Of a stretch of 64,000 nt of DNA, positions 16,756 through 25,112 are shown piece after piece. The notes under the pieces were generated by a model. That model had not been told where the DNA came from and made no database searches. It saw only the letters and a list, made by a program, of their open reading frames with translations. The stretch spans positions 124,001 to 188,000 of the forward strand of contig CALVBS010000001.1 of the NCBI GenBank assembly GCA_944325865.1. Direction: 5' to 3'. Both the position numbers and the translations under genes were made by a program. Each line of letters begins with the position of its first letter. The first letter of the stretch is position 1. The stretch is from Candidatus Gastranaerophilales bacterium. GTDB taxonomy: Bacteria; Cyanobacteriota; Vampirovibrionia; Gastranaerophilales; Gastranaerophilaceae.

Positions 16756-16907
16756 AAATACACACTCCTCATACTGATAAATCTATAAACGACAGCATGG
16801 AAGATTAACTTTAACTGTATTACAAAAATTGTTACAAAGTTTAATTATTTAAGCCACTTACTCCTTTATATGTTTTAATAATAGAACCATTTGAAAGGAG
16901 ATAGAAA

Positions 16908-17336
16908 ATGAATGTAAGCAAAATAGGTTATCAGCCCAACTTTAAAGCAAAATTTATAAAAAATGAGGATTTAATGCAGCTGACTACAGAAGAAATTAAA
17001 TCCGGCAGGCAGGATGCTTTGTGCAAGGCGTTAGATAATCTTAATACTACCCACACAAATGTCAGACTAATGTTAAAAAAAGATCAGGGTAATTACGTTG
17101 TGCGAAACTTATACAACAATAATACAGTTCTATGGTCTGAAAAAAGAGATTCGGCAGAAGAGATTATGAAATTAAGCAATCCATTCTCTGATAATTATTA
17201 TATGCTATTTGTAAAAGGCAAAAATCCTATTGATGAAAGAAAAGCTTCCAGAATTGCATCAAAAGTTGCTTCTGCATATTATGCGGAAAATATTCCGGAT
17301 TACAGTATAGGGAAAATAGTTGATGCCTCATTTTAA
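16908..17336 (+). CDS. unrecognised small protein with an N-terminal QPNFKAKF motif
   Basis: The 142-residue protein opens MNVSKIGYQPNFKAKFI; the F-K-A at residues 12-14 matches the short N-terminal motif also found at 5718, 35492, 35786 and 26346. The rest is soluble-looking and mixed alpha/beta, with a repeated Asn/Asp/Lys-rich section (VVRNLYNNNTVLW) and a helical C-terminus (ASRIASKVASAYYAE). No family is recognised. GAAAGGAGATAG before the ATG is a near-perfect ribosome site. It ends three bases from the stop of the convergent ABC permease. Confidence 0.8.
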   Translation: MNVSKIGYQPNFKAKFIKNEDLMQLTTEEIKSGRQDALCKALDNLNTTHTNVRLMLKKDQGNYVVRNLYNNNTVLWSEKRDSAEEIMKLSNPFSDNYYMLFVKGKNPIDERKASRIASKVASAYYAENIPDYSIGKIVDASF

Positions 17337-17339
17337 CAA

Positions 17340-18233
17340 CTATTCTGTCTCATTATAAACAAGTTTTTTCCTTAAATTCCACTGGATTAAAGTTAAAATA
17401 AGAATAATAACAAACAAAACGTAGGCAATGGCACTAGCTTTGCCTGCGTTAAAATATTCAAAAGCATTTTTATAGATAGCATAAACAAGAACGTTTGTAC
17501 TATCGAGAGGCCCTCCCTGAGTCATCAGGTAAATTAAATCAAAAATCTGGAACGAAGACACGGCAGTTATAATAACAACAAAGAAAATTGTCGGAGACAA
17601 TAGCGGAATAGTAACATATAAGAATGTCTCAAACGGGTTAGCACCGTCAATTTTGGCAGCCTCAAACATACTGTTAGATATTCCGCTAAGAGAAGCCAAA
17701 AAGATTATCATATTGTAGCCGATAAGTTTCCAAACTGACACAATTATTAGTGCCGGCATGGCCCAATGCGGGTCATAAAGCCAATTTATATGCAGATGCA
17801 AAACTTTATTCAAAAGACCGATATTAGGATCAAATATCCACTGCCACACAATGCCGATAACAATCATAGGGGTTATAAACGGCAAAAAATATGCAGTTTT
17901 AAAAAATTCAGAACCTCTGATTTTGCTATTTAATATTACAGCTAGAATTATTGGAATGATAACACCTAATACGGATGTTGAGAATGCGAACACAACAGTG
18001 TTCAACAGAATTTTTCCAAACAAAGGCTCAGTCAAAATTTCTTTATAATTATCAAGACCTGCAAACTGCATAGGATTTAACAAATCCCATCTGGCAAAAC
18101 TGAGACCAAATGAAAAAAATATCGGTATAATTATAAAAATTAAAATTCCTGTAACAGCAGGAAGTATAAAAAGCCATGCTGCATACTTTTCAGTGTTTAG
18201 AATATGGTTAACAAATCCGGTTAATTTATTCAT
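17340..18233 (-). CDS. sugar ABC transporter permease (MalF/UgpA type)
   Basis: A 297-residue inner-membrane protein with six predicted helices and the EAA loop AAKIDGANPFETFLYVTIPLLSP that docks on the ATPase. The N-terminal ARWDLLNP-FAGLDNYKEIL section is typical of carbohydrate uptake 1 permeases. Such permeases normally pair with a second permease and a binding protein, but neither lies in this window and both neighbours are unrelated. The partner genes may be elsewhere, or the gene may be a remnant of a dispersed system. It is convergent with the 16908 gene with only three bases between stops. Confidence 0.93.
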   Translation of the reverse strand: MNKLTGFVNHILNTEKYAAWLFILPAVTGILIFIIIPIFFSFGLSFARWDLLNPMQFAGLDNYKEILTEPLFGKILLNTVVFAFSTSVLGVIIPIILAVILNSKIRGSEFFKTAYFLPFITPMIVIGIVWQWIFDPNIGLLNKVLHLHINWLYDPHWAMPALIIVSVWKLIGYNMIIFLASLSGISNSMFEAAKIDGANPFETFLYVTIPLLSPTIFFVVIITAVSSFQIFDLIYLMTQGGPLDSTNVLVYAIYKNAFEYFNAGKASAIAYVLFVIILILTLIQWNLRKKLVYNETE

Positions 18234-18277
18234 GTTATAATTATACTATAGCAAATGAGTTAAGGGGAGAATTTAAC

Positions 18278-19756
18278 ATGCAGAAATATGAACATGCATT
18301 CGGTAAGAATGACATCAGAGGAATCTATGGGGAAGATATTACCGAAGAGTTATACACAGCAACAGGTAAAGGACTTGTAAAATATCTTGAAAAAGAGTCA
18401 GAAAAACAACCCTCTGATATGTGGATAACTGTTTGTATGGATGCTAGAACTCATTCACCATCGCTTTGCAAAGCCTTGATTGCCGGAATAATTTCAACCG
18501 GAGCTAACGTTATAGACTTAGGGCTTGCTCCGACACCAATCGGATATTATTCGGAAGCTGTTGGTGTTCCTGACGAACTTACCGGCGGAAAAGGAGTAAT
18601 CTCTGCCTGCATAATCACTGCAAGCCACAATCCTAAAGAATATAACGGTCTGAAAATGACTTATAAAAAACAAACTCTTAATGAAAGCCAAATTAAGGAA
18701 GTAAGAGATATAACATTTGAAATTCTATCTTTGCCGTCAAATACTGCCTCTGTACCTAAAGGCCAGATTAAACAATATAACATCATTCCTGATTATATAA
18801 AAGAAATGAAAGAAAAATTTGGAAATATCGGCAAGGGTGTTAAGGTTGTTGTGGACAGTGCAAATGCAACCGGCGGAATTGTTGGACCGGAATTATACAG
18901 AGAAATCGGCTGTGAGGTTGTTGAATTATTTTCGGAACCTGATGGAACATTTCCAAACCACCATCCTAATCCCAGTGTTGAAAAAACTCTTGATACGCTA
19001 AAGGAAACTGTAATTAAAGAAAATGCAGATATTGGGATTGCCTATGACGGCGACAGCGACAGAATCGGAGTTGTTGATAATCAGGGCAAATACTTAACAG
19101 GCGATAAATTACTTTTAATCTACGCTCTTGATTTAATAGAAACATGCAAGGAAAAAGGTATCATACCTAAAATAGTTAGTGAAGTGAAGTGTTCTCAGGT
19201 TTTATATGACACTATTGATGCCTGCGGCGGTCAAGCAATTATGTGTAAAACCGGACACGGATATATTAAAGGAAAAATGAAAGAATCAGGAGCTATTCTT
19301 GCAGGTGAGATGAGCGGCCACACATTCTTTAAAGACAGATATTACGGATTTGATGATGCTATTTATGCAGGCTGTAGAATTATTGAAATTATCGCAAAAC
19401 ATAAAGCGTTGAAACAGGACTTTAGTATTCGTGAAATGCTTGAGCCTTTTGATAAAGTGTTTACATCAGCAGAGGTTCGTTTCCCTTGTCCGAATGAACT
19501 GAAAAAATCGACCCTTCTTGAAGTCCAACAGATTGTAGAAAATAACAGGGATATTTTTGGCTCTCCTATTAAAGATATCATAACACTTGACGGAATGAGA
19601 ATTGTATTTGACGGTGGTTTTGCTCTAATCAGACAAAGTAATACCGAACCCGTTTTTACGCTGCGTTTTGAGGCTAAAACTAAAGAGGAATGTGAAAAAT
19701 TCCAAAATTGTATGACAGGACTGCTTCAAAAAATTCTTGATAAAGCAAAAGTATAA
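18278..19756 (+). CDS. phosphomannomutase/phosphoglucomutase
   Basis: A 492-residue alpha-D-phosphohexomutase. It has the catalytic phosphoserine loop TASHNPKEYNG, the metal-binding DGDSDR, the sugar-specificity loop GEMSGHTFF and the phosphate-binding RQSNTEP near the C-terminus, in the right order. It interconverts hexose 6- and 1-phosphates to feed sugar-nucleotide and glycogen pathways. GAGMSGH-type loops suit dual glucose/mannose use, as in AlgC. AAGGGGAG precedes the ATG. It ends five bases before recG, implying one operon. Confidence 0.93.
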   Translation: MQKYEHAFGKNDIRGIYGEDITEELYTATGKGLVKYLEKESEKQPSDMWITVCMDARTHSPSLCKALIAGIISTGANVIDLGLAPTPIGYYSEAVGVPDELTGGKGVISACIITASHNPKEYNGLKMTYKKQTLNESQIKEVRDITFEILSLPSNTASVPKGQIKQYNIIPDYIKEMKEKFGNIGKGVKVVVDSANATGGIVGPELYREIGCEVVELFSEPDGTFPNHHPNPSVEKTLDTLKETVIKENADIGIAYDGDSDRIGVVDNQGKYLTGDKLLLIYALDLIETCKEKGIIPKIVSEVKCSQVLYDTIDACGGQAIMCKTGHGYIKGKMKESGAILAGEMSGHTFFKDRYYGFDDAIYAGCRIIEIIAKHKALKQDFSIREMLEPFDKVFTSAEVRFPCPNELKKSTLLEVQQIVENNRDIFGSPIKDIITLDGMRIVFDGGFALIRQSNTEPVFTLRFEAKTKEECEKFQNCMTGLLQKILDKAKV

Positions 19757-19761
19757 GATAT

Positions 19762-22149
19762 ATGATAGAAAATCTTGAACAGCTTAAACTGGCAATCGAA
19801 GTAGAGGAAAAACACCGCTACATAGATATACGCGGAAAAAGCCAGTGTTTCTCAAGTTTTATAAAAAAAGAAGCACAAAAACAATATCACCTTTCAAAAA
19901 AGAATCCGCGTTGGGCTGTTATTATTGAAACATTTGAGCATTATCCGTTTGCCTCGGTAAATGAACGCAGACGTGCGATTGAAACACTTATTAAAGTTAT
20001 CAAATCAGAAATTAAAACATCCAAACTTTCGCAGGAAGAACTGACTCATAATCCTGAAATTCCTAAAAATCCTAATGAAGTTGACGTTATGTACGTTAAA
20101 GGCGTTGGACCGAAAGTTGCATATAAACTAAATAAACTGGGAATATATACCGCAAATGACCTGATGTGTTATTTCCCTAAAAAGCATGTTGATTATTCAT
20201 CAAGAACTCTCATTAAAAATTTGAAAGAAGGAGACAATACTACAGTTTTCGGGTATATTAAATCTGTTTCCGCATTTAACACAAAAAATAACCTTTCCGT
20301 TGTAAAAGTTACTGTAGCAGATGAAAGCGGAAATCTTGAGTTAAGTTTTTTTAACGCAAAAGGAAATCGATTTACACTGGAAAGAACTAAGGCTCAATTT
20401 CCGCACAATGCAGGCATAATGCTCTCCGGAACCGTAAAAGTCAACAATTATAACAAAAAGCTTACTATTGATAAGCCGACTTATTCAATAATGACCGGAG
20501 AATTTCTTGAAGGTAACAATACCAATTTAAACCTTGGTCGTATAGTTCCGGTTTATACTGTGTGTGAAGATTTAAGCATTAAAACACTAAGAAAAGCTAT
20601 TTACAATGCAATTCAGCTTTATAAAGAGCATATTGTAAATATTGTTCCTGATGAAATTAGAAAACGTCTTGGAATTATGGATAAAAAACTTGCGGTTGAA
20701 CAAATTCATTTTCCTGATAATAAAGACGCTCTTGAACACGCCAGATTCAGTTTGATTTTTGAGGAATTATTTCTCGTACAGTTAAAACTTGTAAGAATCA
20801 GAGAAGAAAACAGTACAAAATCCGCACTTGCCCTCAAAATTAAACAGGATGGTCTGGTGGAAAAATTTATAAAAAGTTTGCCTTTTGAATTAACCGGAGG
20901 ACAGAAAAAAGCAGTAAATGAAATTCTGAACGATCTAAATTCTGAAAAGCCAATGGCAAGACTTTTACAGGGAGATGTCGGGAGCGGGAAAACTGTTGTG
21001 GCTTGTATAATGCTTTTGGCAGGTGTTGAAAACGGATATCAGGGGGCTCTGATGGCTCCGACTGAAATTCTTGCTCAGCAGCATTATAATAACCTTATTC
21101 AGTGGCTTACCCCGTTAGGTTTAAGTGTCGGCTTATTTTTAGGAAGTCAGGGTAAAAGAGTTCGTGACAAATTTCGTCAGGATTTATTGAACGGGCAAAC
21201 AAATATCGCCGTCGGAACTCATGCACTTATTCAAGAAGGTGTAGAATTTAACAATCTCGGGGCAATAGTTGTTGATGAACAACACAGATTCGGGGTAAAG
21301 CAGCGTAATATTTTAAGAAAGAAATCTCAAAATCCGCAAATGCTTACAATGACAGCTACTCCGATTCCAAGGACTCTGGCAATGACAGTTCATGGAGATT
21401 TGGATTTAACAATTATTGATGAACTGCCCAAAGGCAGACTCCCTATTATAACAACACTTACATCTTCCCATAGAGGAGTTTATGATTTAATTCAAAGAGA
21501 AGTCGAAAAAGGGCGTCAAGCTTATGTTGTTTATCCTTTAATTGATGAGAGTGAAACGCTTTCGGCAAAAGCGGCAACTGTTGAGGCAGAGCATCTTCAA
21601 GAGGAAGTTTTCCCTCAATTTAAAGTTGGTCTTTTGCACGGAAAACTTAAAAATGATGAAAAAGAACAAATTATGGCAGATTTTAAAAATAAAAAGTATG
21701 ACATACTTGTTTCAACTACAGTAGTGGAAGTCGGAGTTGATGTGCCGAATGCGACAGTTATGGTTATTGAAAATGCTGAAAGGTTCGGACTTTCTCAGCT
21801 TCATCAGTTGAGAGGCCGTGTCGGCAGAAACGAACTTCAATCGTACTGCGTCCTTGTATCAGGTTCACGCTCACAAGAAACCAGAGAACGTCTTGCTATT
21901 ATGACACAAACTAATGACGGGTTTGTAATTGCGGAAAAAGATTTACAACTGCGTGGTCCCGGAGAATTTCTCGGAACTCGCCAGAGCGGTCTTCCTGATT
22001 TAATAATTTCTGATATTGTCCGCGATGCAAAAATTCTTGAGCTGGCACGAAATGAAGCTATCGACTTTATTAAAACTCATAATATGGACGAATACCCGCT
22101 TCTGCAAAAGATTACCTCATTGCAAATGTTTAATGGTATTGATATTTAG
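19762..22149 (+). CDS. recG: ATP-dependent DNA helicase RecG with an N-terminal extension
   Basis: A 795-residue RecG, which unwinds and reverses stalled replication forks and Holliday junctions. Wedge/OB-domain sequences around VFGYIKSV are followed by Walker A GDVGSGKT, DEQHRFG (motif II), MTATPIPRTLAMT (motif III), VVEVGVDVPNATVM and QLRGRVGRN, then the C-terminal DLQLRGPGEFLGTRQSG. Ordinary RecG is about 690 residues. The extra 100 at the front (before VDVMYVKGVGPK) match the longer form familiar from cyanobacteria. It follows the phosphohexomutase by five bases with only a weak ribosome site. Confidence 0.97.
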   Translation: MIENLEQLKLAIEVEEKHRYIDIRGKSQCFSSFIKKEAQKQYHLSKKNPRWAVIIETFEHYPFASVNERRRAIETLIKVIKSEIKTSKLSQEELTHNPEIPKNPNEVDVMYVKGVGPKVAYKLNKLGIYTANDLMCYFPKKHVDYSSRTLIKNLKEGDNTTVFGYIKSVSAFNTKNNLSVVKVTVADESGNLELSFFNAKGNRFTLERTKAQFPHNAGIMLSGTVKVNNYNKKLTIDKPTYSIMTGEFLEGNNTNLNLGRIVPVYTVCEDLSIKTLRKAIYNAIQLYKEHIVNIVPDEIRKRLGIMDKKLAVEQIHFPDNKDALEHARFSLIFEELFLVQLKLVRIREENSTKSALALKIKQDGLVEKFIKSLPFELTGGQKKAVNEILNDLNSEKPMARLLQGDVGSGKTVVACIMLLAGVENGYQGALMAPTEILAQQHYNNLIQWLTPLGLSVGLFLGSQGKRVRDKFRQDLLNGQTNIAVGTHALIQEGVEFNNLGAIVVDEQHRFGVKQRNILRKKSQNPQMLTMTATPIPRTLAMTVHGDLDLTIIDELPKGRLPIITTLTSSHRGVYDLIQREVEKGRQAYVVYPLIDESETLSAKAATVEAEHLQEEVFPQFKVGLLHGKLKNDEKEQIMADFKNKKYDILVSTTVVEVGVDVPNATVMVIENAERFGLSQLHQLRGRVGRNELQSYCVLVSGSRSQETRERLAIMTQTNDGFVIAEKDLQLRGPGEFLGTRQSGLPDLIISDIVRDAKILELARNEAIDFIKTHNMDEYPLLQKITSLQMFNGIDI

Positions 22150-22205
22150 TTTAATTTAAAAGAATATTAATTATTAAGAAATATAAAGCTAATATTTGCC
22201 TTAAG

Positions 22206-22237
22206 AGCAATTTTATAATCTTTAAATACTTTATATA
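22206..22237 (+). promoter_or_regulatory. bipartite promoter-like element, copy 2
   Basis: AGCAAT (22206-22211), 14 bases, ATACTTTATATA (22226-22237), ending 30 bases before the ATG at 22268, the same distance as copy 1. AAGAAAT starts at 22176, 30 bases upstream of the first box. Confidence 0.7.
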
Positions 22238-22267
22238 TATAAGGATTAAGAGAAAAGGGATAACTAT

Positions 22268-22600
22268 ATGGTAATGAGATATGGAATAGACGGAATCGGA
22301 TATATGCCTGCAACACGAAGCAGCAACACAACTTATATTCAAAATAACTTTTACGGGAACAGTGTGTACTCCGGAAATGCGAATTTTGGATATAACGGAT
22401 ACGGCTGTGGCTGCTGCGGCGGTTACAGCGGAAGCTGTTTCGGATTCGGTTTTGCCGGCGGGTATCCGCCTCCTCCGCCGCCATCTCATCATTACTGCGG
22501 TGACAACGAGCTCCCGGGCATAGCAAAATGGTCACTCGGAATCGGCGTAACAAGTTCACTTGTCGGATTAGGTATAAAATTATTTTCTAAAAATTCATAA
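22268..22600 (+). CDS. Gly/Cys/Tyr-rich lineage-specific protein with NTTYIQNNFYG motif
   Basis: The 110-residue protein contains NTTYIQNNFYGNSVY at about 19-33, a Gly/Cys/Tyr-rich middle with a six-proline run, and a C-terminal hydrophobic helix (IAKWSLGIGVTSSLVGLGIKLF). The same layout, including NTTYIQNNFYG and the terminal helix, occurs at the start of the next gene, so the two are paralogues. No known family is recognised. The start ATG at 22268 follows GAAAAGGGA. Higher GC than its surroundings comes from the Gly/Pro codons. It has its own bipartite promoter element and terminator. Confidence 0.85.
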   Translation: MVMRYGIDGIGYMPATRSSNTTYIQNNFYGNSVYSGNANFGYNGYGCGCCGGYSGSCFGFGFAGGYPPPPPPSHHYCGDNELPGIAKWSLGIGVTSSLVGLGIKLFSKNS

Positions 22601-22627
22601 AAGCACTTTTAATAAGTGCTTTTTTTA
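22600..22627 (+). terminator. terminator of the 22268 gene
   Basis: AAAAGCACTT and AAGTGCTTTTTT pair around TTAAT, directly after the stop codon. Confidence 0.85.
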
Positions 22628-22700
22628 TTGACCAAAATCAGCTTATAGCTTTAAAATTTAAAATATTTGTAAAGAAATGTAAAGATATATACTTAAAATT

Positions 22701-22732
22701 AGCAATTATCTATTTATTATATACTTTATATA
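22701..22732 (+). promoter_or_regulatory. bipartite promoter-like element, copy 3
   Basis: AGCAAT (22701-22706), 14 bases, ATACTTTATATA (22721-22732), ending 34 bases before the ATG at 22767. AAGAAAT starts at 22672, 29 bases upstream of the first box. Confidence 0.7.
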
Positions 22733-22766
22733 TACAAGAGAGTAAAACAAGAGAGGTATAAAGAAC

Positions 22767-24206
22767 ATGGCTTCGTATATGCAACCTAGATCAAATTTAG
22801 GCGGTATTGCCAGACAACCGTTTAGACCAGGACAATGGCAAGGGTTTAAAGGTGTCTCCAGAAATACTACCTATATTCAAAATAACTTCTACGGAAGCAG
22901 TGTTTTTGGTGCCAACAGAAACTACGGCTACTACACTCCTCAACCGTCTTATCATGATTGCGGCAATAATGATATGCCTAAATGGATGAAATGGATGGTT
23001 GGTATCGGAGTAGGGTCTTCTTTACTCGGCGGTATTTTAAAATTGTTCCAGAAGGATAAACCTGAAGGCGGTGGCGACGTTCAAGAACCTGTACAAACTT
23101 CTACGCCTGCTCCGGTTGAGGCACCTACTCAAGCTCCAGCTCAAGAGGTTACCGAATCTCCTGAAACTCCAACAGGCACCCCTACCCCTGCTGAGGGTGG
23201 CGATGGGGTAAAAGCCGATTACGCAGGATTAAACAGCCTAAATAGTATGGTTTGTCGTGATGACAGCGGCAAAACAACTAATATCGAGGGTAATTTTAAG
23301 ATTACGGAAGCTGGTGCAAATGGAGAACCGCCTAAGTCATTTACAATTACAGACAGCTCTTCAGGAACTGCTCATGAATATACATATGAATTTACAGGCC
23401 AATATGATGATAACGGAAAACCTATATATACCTGCAAATCAATGAATGGTCAGGCTGCAAGTACAGAAAACCAATATACACTTGAAATGAAAGGTAAAGA
23501 CGGAAAACCTGAACTTGTTCAGTACGATGGACAAGATAACTACACTAAAGGTTTAAAATTCGGTTCTGCAGCACCTGCACCAACACCGACACAAGCTCCG
23601 GGACAAGCTCAGGGACAAGCTCCATCTGCACCTTCTATAGTTGTTACCCAACCTCCAGCCGATGACAGCCAGGCTCCGTCAGGGCCTGATGAAACCCCGA
23701 AAGGTCAGGAAACACAAGCTCCTTCTTATACCGAAAAGGATGCTTCACAGGCAAGAGCAATGGGACAGGGTGTTGCAGATGATTTAGTCGGATACACAAA
23801 AGATAAGCAAAAAACTCATGCTAGAAATGTTATTGCATCACTTAACTCTGATAACATTGCAGACTTTTTAAACGGTTATAGGAATAACAAAGGTCTCGGA
23901 GATAACATAATGAGACAAATAAATACAGAGTATGGCTGGACTAATCAGGAAAAAGTGGAATCTCAAAAACAAATCCTACGCAACCTGTTAGAAAAGGCTA
24001 ACGATATGGGTATTAAGTTAAATTCAAATGAGCAGGCTTATTGTAAGAAATTTCTTAACACAGATGCCAGTACAACCAAAATTTCAAATGCAGTAGCAGA
24101 TCAGCTGGATAAAATTATAAACAAACTTTTAGAAGAAATGAAACCGAAACCTGGTTCTTACGGTGGCGGTCAAAGCGGCGGCGGTGGTGCCGGCAGTACA
24201 TTTTAA
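22767..24206 (+). CDS. large Pro/Gln-rich paralogue with NTTYIQNNFYG motif
   Basis: This 479-residue protein repeats the plan of its neighbour: NTTYIQNNFYGSSVF (about 33-47), a Tyr-rich stretch, then a membrane-type helix WMKWMVGIGVGSSLLGGILKLF. After that come two Pro/Thr/Gln/Ala-rich linkers (about 100-140 and 265-320) around a beta-rich domain with KTTNIEGNFKITEAG. A helical C-terminal domain and a GGGQSGGGGAGSTF tail follow. The linkers resemble those of surface-exposed or wall-spanning proteins. No enzyme motif is seen. It has its own bipartite promoter element and terminator. Confidence 0.87.
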   Translation: MASYMQPRSNLGGIARQPFRPGQWQGFKGVSRNTTYIQNNFYGSSVFGANRNYGYYTPQPSYHDCGNNDMPKWMKWMVGIGVGSSLLGGILKLFQKDKPEGGGDVQEPVQTSTPAPVEAPTQAPAQEVTESPETPTGTPTPAEGGDGVKADYAGLNSLNSMVCRDDSGKTTNIEGNFKITEAGANGEPPKSFTITDSSSGTAHEYTYEFTGQYDDNGKPIYTCKSMNGQAASTENQYTLEMKGKDGKPELVQYDGQDNYTKGLKFGSAAPAPTPTQAPGQAQGQAPSAPSIVVTQPPADDSQAPSGPDETPKGQETQAPSYTEKDASQARAMGQGVADDLVGYTKDKQKTHARNVIASLNSDNIADFLNGYRNNKGLGDNIMRQINTEYGWTNQEKVESQKQILRNLLEKANDMGIKLNSNEQAYCKKFLNTDASTTKISNAVADQLDKIINKLLEEMKPKPGSYGGGQSGGGGAGSTF

Positions 24207-24207
24207 T

Positions 24208-24236
24208 AAAAAAACTCCCTTATGGGAGTTTTTTTG
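24208..24236 (+). terminator. terminator of the 22767 gene
   Basis: AAAAAAACTCCC and GGGAGTTTTTTT pair around TTAT immediately after the stop codon. Confidence 0.87.
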
Positions 24237-24325
24237 TGCAATTATACGGCTCTTGCTTATAAGTAATTTACAACACTGTAAAAAAATAGTATAATATCAT
24301 TCATAACAGAAAGAAGGGGTTACTT

Positions 24326-24760
24326 ATGGAAGATTTAAAAGTTGTAATAGGTTCTGATCACGCAGGGTATGAATACAAAGAAAAAATCATTGATTACTTG
24401 AATGCGAGGAATATTCCTTACACGGATGTAGGAACGCACACAAAAGAATCATGTGATTATCCGGAAATTGCACGTGCAGTTTGTGAACGTGTTATCAGCG
24501 GAAAATCAAACAGAGGGATTTTAATCTGTGGTACAGGTATCGGTATGTCCATTGCTGCCAATAAGGTCAGAGGTATAAGGGCTGCCCTCTGCGGCGATAC
24601 ATATTCCGCAAGAGTTTCAAGAGCACACAACAATGCAAATGTTCTCTGTCTCGGTGAACGTGTTATTGGAGAACATCTTGCCCTTGATATAGTCGATGTC
24701 TGGCTAAAAACAGGATTTGAAGGCAGCAGACACAAACGAAGAGTTGATATGATTGAGTAA
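24326..24760 (+). CDS. rpiB: ribose-5-phosphate isomerase B
   Basis: A 144-residue LacA/RpiB-family sugar-phosphate isomerase that interconverts ribulose and ribose 5-phosphate in the pentose-phosphate pathway. It begins VVIGSDHAGYEYKEK. It has the catalytic Cys in GILICGTGIGMSIAANKVRGIRA, RAHNNANVLCLGERVIG and the C-terminal GGRH-like GSRHKRRVDMIE. The length is normal. GAAGGGG lies before the ATG and TATAAT about 40 bases upstream. It is monocistronic, closed by a terminator. Confidence 0.96.
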   Translation: MEDLKVVIGSDHAGYEYKEKIIDYLNARNIPYTDVGTHTKESCDYPEIARAVCERVISGKSNRGILICGTGIGMSIAANKVRGIRAALCGDTYSARVSRAHNNANVLCLGERVIGEHLALDIVDVWLKTGFEGSRHKRRVDMIE

Positions 24761-24779
24761 TTTTTCGCTAAGATAAAAA

Positions 24780-24820
24780 TAAAAAAGAGTTATGAGAGAA
24801 CGCATAACTCTTTTTTTTAG
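24780..24820 (+). terminator. terminator after rpiB
   Basis: AAAAAAGAGTTATG and CATAACTCTTTTTTTT form a 14-base stem around AGAGAACG. Confidence 0.88.
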
Positions 24821-24835
24821 CTCAAGATTTTTAAT

Positions 24836-25036
24836 CTAACTTTGTGCAACGATTGTTGTAATAAGTTCGCCATAATTATTTACGTGCCCGTCTGTCTCCA
24901 TAATTATGTAATTAAGTTCAGGATCTTCTTTAATTGCTTTTTCCGCAGCATTTTTTGCTTCTTCTAAATCTGTGTATTCCCCGAGCAGTGCTCTTGAAAA
25001 TTCTGAATAGTCCCTTTCCGTGTAAACGTGATACAT
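24836..25036 (-). CDS. small conserved-looking soluble protein (66 aa)
   Basis: The frame begins MYHVYTERDYSEFSRALLG and looks like a compact beta-alpha-beta unit, with an acidic helix (LEEAKNAAEKAIKEDPEL) and a strand (LNYIIMETDG). GAAAGGAG before the ATG is a strong ribosome site, which supports a real gene. I do not recognise the family. It is divergent from the PLP lyase gene at 25113, and the 76-base spacer must hold both promoters. Confidence 0.75.
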   Translation of the reverse strand: MYHVYTERDYSEFSRALLGEYTDLEEAKNAAEKAIKEDPELNYIIMETDGHVNNYGELITTIVAQS

Positions 25037-25112
25037 ATTTTACTCCTTTCTTCTTTAAGATTATTTTACTACAAAATAATATTCGTGTTACAATACTCCC
25101 GAGGGATATAAT

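Noticed and set aside
22151-22559. Two overlapping minus-strand frames of 113 and 130 codons in the 22268 gene
   Set aside because: They are shadows of the Gly/Pro-rich plus-strand gene, have Ser/Arg/Cys-rich compositions without domains, and lack ribosome sites, whereas the plus frame has a promoter element, ribosome site and terminator.
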